NCBI GenBank assembly: GCA_964483805.1
Contig: CAZADH010000248.1
Coordinates: 1 to 9,359, forward strand
Direction of reading: 5' to 3'
DNA from: CAZADH01 sp964483805
Lineage (GTDB): Bacteria; Muiribacteriota; Ozemobacteria; Ozemobacterales; Ozemobacteraceae
DNA: 9,359 nucleotides
The translations under genes and the position numbers were made by a program. Numbering within the stretch: the stretch's first letter is position 1; every line of letters begins with the position of its first letter. Below are positions 1-7,138 of this stretch, one piece after another. Below the pieces are notes generated by a model, which did not search any database, was not told where the DNA came from, and worked only from the letters and a program-made list of their open reading frames with translations.

Positions 1-2961
1 CGGCAGCAGTGGTTGTGGGATCTGCGCGCCCGGGCCCGCACCGACTGGTTTCGCGCCAATCTCACCTACGAGAGCCAGATCGATGGCATGGCGCGCCGGT
101 TTCGCCGGCGCATCCAGATCAACCTCAACCGCCAGGCCCAGTCCGATCGTCTCGATGGCACGGTCGTCGCCGCGGCCATGGAGGCCGCACTCGACCGTCG
201 TCATTGTCCGACGGGAACCCGCCTGTACGTCACCGATTATCGGGGCGACAACCGGCGCGCCCGTCTGCTCGCCGGTCCTGGGCTCGAGAGTCGCGGCACC
301 CTGGTCGCCGATATCCTGGCCCGCTTCATCGACACGGTCCCGCAAACCCGTGCCAGTGAAGCGCAGCGCCCAGCAGGCGCGGGTGGACAGGTGCGCCGCG
401 CCTTCAACTTCGGGTATGTGGCCCCCGCGCCGCTGCGCCCCGAGGAGATCGATCGGCTCAACCGGCGGACCGCCGCGATGTTTGGCGGCTACATGCCGCA
501 GTTCTATTCGTTCGAACTCGTCGGCCGTGAGCGTCGGGGCCGCGTCACCCCGGCGTTCATGTCGGAACGCCGCGTCTTCGTGCTGTGGGATCGCATCGTG
601 CACCGCGGCCGCTTGCTCGGCGGCTACCTGCTGGTCATCCCCGGCACTGCCGAGCTGAAGGCGCGCCCGATCACCTTCGCCCTCGACGAGTTGCGTCGTA
701 CCGGGAACGATTACCCGGCACTGGTGTCGCTCGAAAGTGGTGCCGGCACCGGTACGCCGCCGCAGTTCCTCTTGCCCGCGTCCCACCGTCCGTCCCCCGG
801 CGTGCGCGCGATTCTCGACCAGGTCCGCCGTGCCCAGATCCCACGTGAGAGCCTCATCCCCCATGCGCAAACGGTGACCATGGGCGATCGCTGGGTCTGG
901 CGCGATTTCGTGCACCGCAATCTGCCATACGAAATATTGCTCATCGGCACGCGCCCGCCCTTGCCCGTGACCTGGCGCGATCACGTGGTTGCCGCGGTCA
1001 CCTGGGGCGTCGGCGCGTTCTGGCTGTTGTTTGTCGGCCACACCTGGCTGCTCGGTCGCGCCTCGCCCTTCGACGGACTGCGCGTGTGGTTCGCCTCGTT
1101 CTTTCTGCTCATCGGCGCCCTGCCGCTGGCCGCCGTGTTCGTCACCGGCTCGCACATGATCGAGAGTTCGATCCTGCGCGAACTGCAGGGAGCGGCCGGT
1201 GCCGCGATGACCCGCCTCGAGCAGATCGACTACAGTTCACGCCTGGTGCCGGCCCAGTACGCCAACGCCTGCCTCGAATGGTTCAAAGACCGACGGTGGA
1301 TCGCGAGCCTCGCCAATGCCGAGCGCAAGGAGGTCATGCCGATCCTGCGGCGCTTCCGCGCGGCGTGTTGGCGGCGTGGCCTGGCCATGAAGGAAACGTA
1401 CTTCTACAGTTTCCGCTATGGTCTCGAAGGGTCCGGTCCGGGACTGACCCGCGCCCGCCTCGATCGCAGTTTCGCGGCGATGATGACCCCCTACATCCTG
1501 GCCGCCGCCCGCCACCTGGATCCCGAGGGGATGGCGCGCAAGAAGATCTTCGTCGACCCCACCACCAGCGCGTTTGCTGATTTCATGCAGACCATGGAGG
1601 GTCATGAGCTGCACACTGTATTTCTCATGCGACGCAGCCGGGGCAACCTCTTCGAGTTCAGCGGCCGCCACGTCTTCACCTTTCAAGAGATGGTGGTCAA
1701 GGCCGGTGACATCGTCGGTTGGTTCATCGTGCGCGCCCCGCTCGAGCAACCGTACCGCCGTTACCTTTGGGAAATCGTGCAACGGCAACGGTGGCGCGAT
1801 GCGCGCACGAGCGGCAGTGACCGGCTCGTCAACGACATCGCCCTGGTGGAGCGGTCCGGGCCCGATGTGCAGATCCTGGCCCCGGCGGCCGCCTCGGGCT
1901 TCTGGGGGTCGTATCCCGGCAAACGCCTGCTGACCGCACTGACCGATGCCGCATTCTCGCAATCCCGGCAACTGTACGTCGTTGGGGGCGAGGCCGGGCA
2001 ACGGCATGTGGTGCAACACCTGGTCTTCGCTCTGCCCTGCCAACGCGCCCCCGGACAAACCCTCGGCATTCATGTCGATGTCAGCGCCCTCAATCGCAAA
2101 CAAGCCAACGAACAACAGGCGCTCACCCTGCTCGTCATCGGGTTGGGCGGCCTGGTCATGGCGCTGGGCACCACGGTGGCGCGCGGGTTTCTCGCGCCGC
2201 TGTTGCAGATCGAGAGCGCGCTGCGCCAGGTGATGCGCGGCGATTTCACCATCCGCGTCGGTGTGCCGCGACAGGACGAACTGGGCGAGTTGACCCGCGC
2301 GTTCGACGCGATGATTCGCGGTCTCGACGAGCGCGAACGCCTGACCCGCTTCGTCTCGGGCACGCTCACGGCCACGCTGGCCACGGCCCAGGTCGAGCAG
2401 CAAACCCTCACCGAACGCGAAGGCATCGTGCTCGTATCGGATCTGCGCCAGTTCACCACGCTCACCGAGGCGTATCCACCGCGCGACGTCGTGGCCATGC
2501 TCAATCGGCATCTCGAGACGATGAGCGCCGCCGTCGCCGCCTGGGGCGGTCTCATCGATCAGTTCATCGGCGACGCGATCGTCGCGGTGTTCATGGTCGA
2601 CGACGACCCGGCATTCACTGCGCGCCAGGCCATCGGCAGCGCCCTGGCCATGCGCCGGCTCCACGAAGAACTGCAGACCGAGCGCCGTGCCGCCGGTCGG
2701 TTCACCTACGAGATCGGTATCGGTCTGGCGATCGGTCCGCTGCTCATCGGCACGCTGCGCGCCGGCGAACGGCTCGAACAACTGGTGGTGGGCGCCACCC
2801 GGAACACGGCCGAGCACCTCGAGGCCGAGTCGAAGCTCGGGCGTCACACGCGCATCGTCGCGGCCGCCGCGGTCGCCGATCTCGCCGCCGGCCACACCTT
2901 CGCGCCGGTCGCAGGCGGCATGGGTCGGGAACTGATCGCAGCGCCGGGGAGGCACCCATGA
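1..2961 (+). CDS. HAMP-containing membrane class III cyclase, C1-like half (5' partial)
   Basis: The frame is open from the first base, so the real start probably lies upstream; a TTG at 13 is the only reason to start inside the window. Numbering codons from base 1, residues 1-325 are a sensor-like region, followed by TM segments at about 329-352 and 363-386, a second extracytoplasmic region of about 320 residues, a TM at about 707-732, a HAMP domain at about 730-782 (DELG at 759-762), an RFVS linker and a class III cyclase domain at about 807-970. Both metal-binding aspartates are present (D814 in VSDLRQF, D858 in FIGDAI). The adenine-site Lys is Q854, the Asp/Thr position is L928 and the transition-state Arg is H939; N935 is kept. 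The usual C-terminal KGK-type strand is missing. It should not work as a homodimer. I infer that it is the metal-binding half of a heterodimer with the next gene, which it overlaps by four bases. Confidence 0.9.
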   Translation, partial: RQQWLWDLRARARTDWFRANLTYESQIDGMARRFRRRIQINLNRQAQSDRLDGTVVAAAMEAALDRRHCPTGTRLYVTDYRGDNRRARLLAGPGLESRGTLVADILARFIDTVPQTRASEAQRPAGAGGQVRRAFNFGYVAPAPLRPEEIDRLNRRTAAMFGGYMPQFYSFELVGRERRGRVTPAFMSERRVFVLWDRIVHRGRLLGGYLLVIPGTAELKARPITFALDELRRTGNDYPALVSLESGAGTGTPPQFLLPASHRPSPGVRAILDQVRRAQIPRESLIPHAQTVTMGDRWVWRDFVHRNLPYEILLIGTRPPLPVTWRDHVVAAVTWGVGAFWLLFVGHTWLLGRASPFDGLRVWFASFFLLIGALPLAAVFVTGSHMIESSILRELQGAAGAAMTRLEQIDYSSRLVPAQYANACLEWFKDRRWIASLANAERKEVMPILRRFRAACWRRGLAMKETYFYSFRYGLEGSGPGLTRARLDRSFAAMMTPYILAAARHLDPEGMARKKIFVDPTTSAFADFMQTMEGHELHTVFLMRRSRGNLFEFSGRHVFTFQEMVVKAGDIVGWFIVRAPLEQPYRRYLWEIVQRQRWRDARTSGSDRLVNDIALVERSGPDVQILAPAAASGFWGSYPGKRLLTALTDAAFSQSRQLYVVGGEAGQRHVVQHLVFALPCQRAPGQTLGIHVDVSALNRKQANEQQALTLLVIGLGGLVMALGTTVARGFLAPLLQIESALRQVMRGDFTIRVGVPRQDELGELTRAFDAMIRGLDERERLTRFVSGTLTATLATAQVEQQTLTEREGIVLVSDLRQFTTLTEAYPPRDVVAMLNRHLETMSAAVAAWGGLIDQFIGDAIVAVFMVDDDPAFTARQAIGSALAMRRLHEELQTERRAAGRFTYEIGIGLAIGPLLIGTLRAGERLEQLVVGATRNTAEHLEAESKLGRHTRIVAAAAVADLAAGHTFAPVAGGMGRELIAAPGRHP
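2946..2952 (+). promoter_or_regulatory. Ribosome binding site of the second cyclase gene
   Basis: GGGGAGG lies inside the last codons of the first cyclase gene, five bases before the ATG at 2958. With the ATGA overlap this fits translational coupling of the two cyclase subunits. Confidence 0.65.
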
Positions 2962-5900
2962 GTTCGCGTGCGGTGTCATTGGGCCTGGTTCTTGCCGTCA
3001 TTCTCGGCGGCATGGCCCTGGTCGTCTACGATCACCGCGAGGAACGCGAAATCGAACGCGAGACCACCCTGGTACAACTCGCCCAACAAGCGCGGCACGA
3101 CCTCGAGATGATGCGGCACCTGGTCACCCCGGATCTCGCCCTCGAGACGTTGTGGACCGGTTTCGCCGGCGAGGTGACGCCGGCACTGCAAACCGGCACG
3201 GCAAACGAGCAGCGGCGATTCGTATTGCACACGTATTTACGTATTGGCCGGTTGCTGCCGCGCCACGACGTCGCGTTGGTCGTGCCCCCGTTCGTCGGGT
3301 CCGCGTCGCTGCTGTTGTTCCGCTCGGCCGGGTTGGGACTGCGCCCACCGACGGCCCTGGCTTTCGCCGCCTTCATGGACGCCCGCTATGGGGGCCGCAC
3401 CGCCTCACCGCCGGCCGCTGCCGTCGCCGACCTGGCCCGCCTCATGACCGCGCCGATCTCGGGGGCCTTCCTCAATGAACTGTTCGCCCGCTATGCCGCC
3501 ACCCTCCAGATGTTCCACAGTATCGAGGGTAGTCGGGCCGCCTTCTGGCAACCGTTGCGGGCCCGCGACGGCCGGTTTGTCGGCGTTCTGCTGGCGGTCA
3601 CCGACACCGGCAACCTGCGCGCCGATTACCCGCTGGCGGCCACGGCACGGGCACCGCATCGCCGCGCCGTCGGCGCCGCCTTTGTCCCACGCCGCGCCCA
3701 GGCCACCGCCCACCTCGGCGGCTGGTGTCGGACCCACCCGGCGCTGCGTGCTGCGCTCAGCGCCGCCCACACCGGGGAACGGCGACTCCCCGAACACTGG
3801 ACGGCGTCCGACTACGTGGCGTTCACCGGACCCACCAATGCCGCCCAACCAACCACCGCCGTCATCGTCTACCGCTGGCCCCAGGGACGTGACCCGCATG
3901 AACGCCGCACCGACAGCGGCGTTGTCATCCTGGCCCTCGCCGGTGGGGCGCTGGCGGTACTGCTGACCGTGCAACACATTATATTGCAACGCGGCCCACG
4001 CATCGGCGTTGGCCTGTCGTTGTTGTTGGCGCTGCTGCTGGCCGCCGTGTTGCCGATCATGGCCGCCCGCATTCTCACCCGTCGGGCCCTGGCGCAGTTT
4101 GCCGGCGATCTGCGCGCCCGTGCCGCGACCGATCTGCACCAGAGCCTGTCGCGCACCGATGACGGCGCACGTTTTCAACAGGCCGGCATCATCGACCGGT
4201 TGCGCCGGCTCACCAGCGAACCCTGGGTAACCGGCGGATTGCTCGCCGAAGAGCAGCGTTCGCTGGCGCTGCGTCAGGGTCACGGCGGCGCTGTGACCCC
4301 GGTCACAACCGCACCGGTGCCCAACGAGATGCGCTATGCGGCCGGGGCAGGCCGCATCGGCTCCGGTACCTTGCCACGCCTCGCCTCCGACGTCGTTATC
4401 GATCTGGCCATCGACCCGGTTCTCGCGGCCGGCAACGAGTTCCTCGCCGGCGCCCGGGCCTCGCTCAACGTCATTTCGGTGGTCGGGCCGCAGGATTTCC
4501 TCGACTGCTGGACCAAGGCCCGCGACCTTCCCGAAGAGATCCGCGCCGGCCGGGCGATCAGTGGTGGGTCAATGCTGGCCGGCGTCTTCGGCGGCGTGCG
4601 CCGGGCCATGCTGGCGCGCGCGGAAAGCCACCGGACGCCGACCAAAATGGATGCCGGGAAAATCGCGGCCGAAGCCAAGATGGACTTCCTGCTCGAGGCG
4701 ATTCGTCAGGCCCTCGGTGGCCCGGCGGTGCTCAACCTCGTGCATCATCCGGGCCGCATCAGCGAGTTCACCAATCGGGCCGACCGTTACTTCTTCACGC
4801 AGACCGGAGTCAAGATCGATCGATTGACACGTTATGTATTGACATGGGTCTGGAAGGAAGTGATCGTCGATCGGCCTTTCCTGGCCAACGAGTTGCGCAA
4901 GCACCGGATGACCCGCCACGACCTGCAGTGGTACGCCTGGAGCCAGCCAAGCGAAGACAGTCTGCCGGGCGGCATCCGCGAGGACACCGAACTGTACGAT
5001 CTGGCGCAGAAGGCCCGGCATACCGGCATCACCTTCCAGGCCCAAGACCTGACCGCCACCGACCAACCGGTGCTCGCAGCGCTGCCCACCCGGCACCTCA
5101 ACGACTTCGTCCTCGTCGGTCGCCGCTCGATGGCGGCCGAACTCACCGCAATCGCGCGCTGGCAGTGGCTCGCCAACATCGGTCTGTGGGCCACCGTCCT
5201 GCTCGCGCTCCTGGCGGCCGCACTCAGCGGAGCCTGGTTTCTCAGCCCGCTCACCGAGTTGCGGGCCGCGGTGGCCGCGGTGTCGGCGCAACGGTACGAT
5301 GTGCGCGTGGCCGATCACCGCGCCGATGAGTTCGGCTCACTGGCCCGCACCTTCAACTCGATGGCCGACGACCTGCAGGAGGGACGCCTGCTGGGCCGGT
5401 TCGTTTCTGACTCGGTGCGCCAGGTGGTCACCGACGAAAGCAGCCGACGCGCCGCCGAACAGGGCGAGATCCGCGAGGCCACGGTGGTATTCAGCAGCAT
5501 AGCCGGCTTCGACACCGAACTCGAAGGCAACGATCGCACCCGCCTGTTTGCTCTGCTCGAGCGGCACCTGGTCGTCGCCCATGAGGCGACAGCGCGCCTC
5601 GGCGGCACGATCGAAAAAATGATCGGCGACAAGATCCTGATCGTCTTCGATCACGACCGATTGGGCGGCGCAACGACGGCTGTCCACACCGCCCTCGCCG
5701 TCATCACGGCGATGCGCTCCCGCTGGCGGCAGCACGTGGCCACGACAGAGTTGGCGATGGGCGTAAACTCGGGTCCCGTCCTCGCGGGCATTCTCGGAGC
5801 GGCCAACGTGCGCCTCGATTACACGGTGATCGGCGACTCGGTCAACCTTGCGGCCCGCCTGGCGACGCTGGCACACACCGTCGCCGGCACGCAGGTGGTG

Positions 5901-6014
5901 CTGTCCGGTCGCACCGTCGATCTCGCCGGCCCCGGCATCACCACGCAACGCTTGCCGTTCCGCCACGTCAAAGGCAAGACGCAACAGGTCGAGGCCCACC
6001 TGCTCATCGCGTAG
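2958..6014 (+). CDS. HAMP-containing membrane class III cyclase, C2-like half
   Basis: This 1018-residue membrane protein has a signal-anchor-like TM at 6-25, an extracytoplasmic region to about 320, TMs at about 322-343 and 349-371, a second extracytoplasmic region of about 365 residues, a TM at about 739-762, HAMP at about 758-812 (DEFG at 790-793), an RFVS linker and a class III cyclase domain at about 838-1018. The domain keeps the ATP-selecting pair K887 (EKMIGD) and T956 (DYTVIGD), transition-state N963 and R967 (VNLAAR), the second metal Asp D891 and the C-terminal KGK strand. The first metal Asp is replaced by S847 (FSSIAGF), so a homodimer should be inactive or badly impaired. The Lys/Thr pair predicts ATP to cAMP rather than cGMP. 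The layout mirrors the preceding gene, and short stretches around the sensor ends match (an FVGVLLAV-type strand, the TM hairpin), so the two are probably diverged tandem duplicates. The start is fixed by the ATGA overlap and the ribosome binding site. Confidence 0.93.
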   Translation: MSSRAVSLGLVLAVILGGMALVVYDHREEREIERETTLVQLAQQARHDLEMMRHLVTPDLALETLWTGFAGEVTPALQTGTANEQRRFVLHTYLRIGRLLPRHDVALVVPPFVGSASLLLFRSAGLGLRPPTALAFAAFMDARYGGRTASPPAAAVADLARLMTAPISGAFLNELFARYAATLQMFHSIEGSRAAFWQPLRARDGRFVGVLLAVTDTGNLRADYPLAATARAPHRRAVGAAFVPRRAQATAHLGGWCRTHPALRAALSAAHTGERRLPEHWTASDYVAFTGPTNAAQPTTAVIVYRWPQGRDPHERRTDSGVVILALAGGALAVLLTVQHIILQRGPRIGVGLSLLLALLLAAVLPIMAARILTRRALAQFAGDLRARAATDLHQSLSRTDDGARFQQAGIIDRLRRLTSEPWVTGGLLAEEQRSLALRQGHGGAVTPVTTAPVPNEMRYAAGAGRIGSGTLPRLASDVVIDLAIDPVLAAGNEFLAGARASLNVISVVGPQDFLDCWTKARDLPEEIRAGRAISGGSMLAGVFGGVRRAMLARAESHRTPTKMDAGKIAAEAKMDFLLEAIRQALGGPAVLNLVHHPGRISEFTNRADRYFFTQTGVKIDRLTRYVLTWVWKEVIVDRPFLANELRKHRMTRHDLQWYAWSQPSEDSLPGGIREDTELYDLAQKARHTGITFQAQDLTATDQPVLAALPTRHLNDFVLVGRRSMAAELTAIARWQWLANIGLWATVLLALLAAALSGAWFLSPLTELRAAVAAVSAQRYDVRVADHRADEFGSLARTFNSMADDLQEGRLLGRFVSDSVRQVVTDESSRRAAEQGEIREATVVFSSIAGFDTELEGNDRTRLFALLERHLVVAHEATARLGGTIEKMIGDKILIVFDHDRLGGATTAVHTALAVITAMRSRWRQHVATTELAMGVNSGPVLAGILGAANVRLDYTVIGDSVNLAARLATLAHTVAGTQVVLSGRTVDLAGPGITTQRLPFRHVKGKTQQVEAHLLIA

Positions 6015-6111
6015 CGAAAAGCTGCGCGTCCGCCACGATTTCCGACCAAAAAAGGTATGCGTCCCCACTTTCCCGTGGTAGATTTACCGAAGTACTGGTC
6101 GAGGAGACGGC
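6015..6111 (+). promoter_or_regulatory. 97-base intergenic gap, possible promoter region
   Basis: This is the only non-coding stretch of any length and it is more A/T-rich than its surroundings, with an A-run near 6049. TAGATT at 6079-6084 could serve as a -10 element, but no good -35 lies 16-18 bases upstream. I see no convincing terminator hairpin after the stop at 6014 and no palindrome of the CRP type (TGTGA-N6-TCACA). A promoter here is plausible only because the gene group changes at this point. Confidence 0.25.
6101..6106 (+). promoter_or_regulatory. Ribosome binding site of the ANL-like gene
   Basis: GAGGAG ends five bases before the ATG at 6112 and supports that start. Confidence 0.65.
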
Positions 6112-7113
6112 ATGACAACGAAGTTGGCTTGGGCCGCGCTGCATGAAGCCAGGTCCCGCTTTCCCGCGTATTCCACGTGGTTGACGGCCAGAGGATGGCG
6201 CGAAGGCCACGCCTGGGAGGCCATTCCGTCGAGCTTCTTTGCCGACTACCTGGCCCCGGCCCCACCGCCCGATGAGGCACCCCCGTCCGAAGAACCCGCG
6301 GGCGCCGAGCATCTCCGCCAGGGCTTTCTCGCCGGTCCGCCGCCCGATCACCTGTTTTGCTTGTTCCGGGGTCTGGTCCGGCGCAACGCCACCAAGATCC
6401 TGTTTTTCGTGCCGAGCAGCAACCCCCCGTGGTTTGCCGACTGGCTGCGCGTGCACATACCGGGTATTGCTACTGCACTCGGTTGGCAACTGACGATTCA
6501 TGCGGCCGCTGCCGATATCAACGTCCTCGCCGACCGGCTCGCCACTCTCGATGACGCCCACGACCAGTTGGTCATCGCCCTGCCCGAGACCGCAGCGCAC
6601 GAGCTGATCCGCTTGCTCACCGAGCGGCGCGTCCACTTCGCCCCGCTGAAGCTGCGTCTGCTCGTTCTCAATGCCACCTACGATTCCGGGCGCCGCCGCC
6701 AGTTGGCCGAGCACCTGCACCTGACGCGCTCCGAGCTTCTCGGCGTTTCGTCGGTTTCCGGCTACGCGGCCATCGGTGTTCTCGGTCATGATGTCCCCCT
6801 GCTCGGGCTCCTGCTCGCGTATGAGGCGAGCAACCCCGGTTTGCTCGACCGTGTGTTCGGCTCGCCCCGACCGACCCAGATTTTCGGTTACGCTCCCGAA
6901 CAACTCCTGCTCGAACCTTCCGATGAAGGCCTGCTGCTGACCCGGCGACAACCGGCGCCGCTGGTCCGCTTCCGCACCGGGCTGTCGGGTCGCATCATGC
7001 ACCGCGATGTCGTCTTCGCCTCGTTGCAGGCGGCCGGTTACGATCCGGTCGCCGATCTCGAACCGCTGGGCCTGACCTGTCCCGACCAGTGCAGTTTCGC
7101 GCTCATCAGTTGA
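6112..7113 (+). CDS. PaaK/LuxE-like ANL-fold protein, probably catalytically degenerate
   Basis: This 333-residue protein shows no signal peptide or obvious TM and is probably cytoplasmic. Its order of motifs resembles phenylacetate-CoA ligase/LuxE-type members of the ANL (acyl-adenylating) superfamily. The N-terminus (FPAYSTWLTARGW, then an 'AIPSSFF' segment) resembles the family's opening helices. LKLRLLVLNA near 180-189 followed by LGVSSVSGYAAIG at 210-222 matches the family's LRVG..GAEP...YGLSEVxGPG region. LVRFRTG at 284-290 matches the LIRYRTGD motif. The adenylation residues are mostly gone: there is no Ser/Thr/Gly-rich phosphate loop (FVPSSNPPW near 98-106 sits there), the catalytic Glu of YGxSE is S214, and the Asp after RTG is Leu. 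It is also about 100 residues shorter than PaaK (about 430) and lacks a clear lid domain. A Pro/Glu-rich linker covers about 47-63. It lies 25 bases before glgA, so it is probably co-transcribed with the glycogen genes. The assignment is from pattern only; the substrate and role are unknown. Confidence 0.55.
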   Translation: MTTKLAWAALHEARSRFPAYSTWLTARGWREGHAWEAIPSSFFADYLAPAPPPDEAPPSEEPAGAEHLRQGFLAGPPPDHLFCLFRGLVRRNATKILFFVPSSNPPWFADWLRVHIPGIATALGWQLTIHAAAADINVLADRLATLDDAHDQLVIALPETAAHELIRLLTERRVHFAPLKLRLLVLNATYDSGRRRQLAEHLHLTRSELLGVSSVSGYAAIGVLGHDVPLLGLLLAYEASNPGLLDRVFGSPRPTQIFGYAPEQLLLEPSDEGLLLTRRQPAPLVRFRTGLSGRIMHRDVVFASLQAAGYDPVADLEPLGLTCPDQCSFALIS

Positions 7114-7124
7114 TGCCATGCCCC

Positions 7125-7131
7125 AAGGAGA
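7125..7131 (+). promoter_or_regulatory. Ribosome binding site that decides the glgA start
   Basis: AAGGAGA lies seven bases before the ATG at 7139 and downstream of an in-frame ATG at 7118, so it selects 7139. Family members also begin with the beta strand directly after this Met. Confidence 0.75.
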
Positions 7132-7138
7132 GACGTCG

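Noticed and set aside
13..15. TTG as the true start of the first cyclase gene
   Set aside because: The frame is open to the window edge, no ribosome binding site is visible in the 12 bases before it, and the paralog has an N-terminal membrane anchor that this start would lack.
1237..2979. 580-codon open frame on the minus strand, opposite the first cyclase gene
   Set aside because: It lies wholly antisense to a gene with clear HAMP and cyclase motifs. Long antisense frames are expected from G/C-rich third positions, and its translation shows no recognisable domain.
3976..3992. A/T-rich spot (cacattatattgcaac) as an internal promoter
   Set aside because: It sits inside the coding region and encodes the end of a transmembrane helix in frame; no matching -35 element or downstream start is evident.
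3405..4283. 292-codon minus-strand frame, and others of similar size at 4569-5318, 6004-7161 and 8292-9353
   Set aside because: Their compositions are low in complexity (rich in Gly, Gln, Arg and Asp), they show no motifs, and each lies opposite a well-supported + strand gene.
2425..5995. Both cyclase domains simply being decayed pseudoenzymes
   Set aside because: Not fully excluded, but the reading frames are intact over 3 kb each and the retained residues divide into one complete active site, which random decay would be unlikely to leave.
6064..6079. Small inverted repeat (CCAC...GTGG) as a terminator after the second cyclase gene
   Set aside because: The stem is only about four pairs and no T-run follows; chance explains it.
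7118..7120. Earlier in-frame ATG for the GT4 synthase
   Set aside because: AAGGAGA at 7125-7131 lies downstream of this ATG and properly spaced from the ATG at 7139; family members begin at the later Met.
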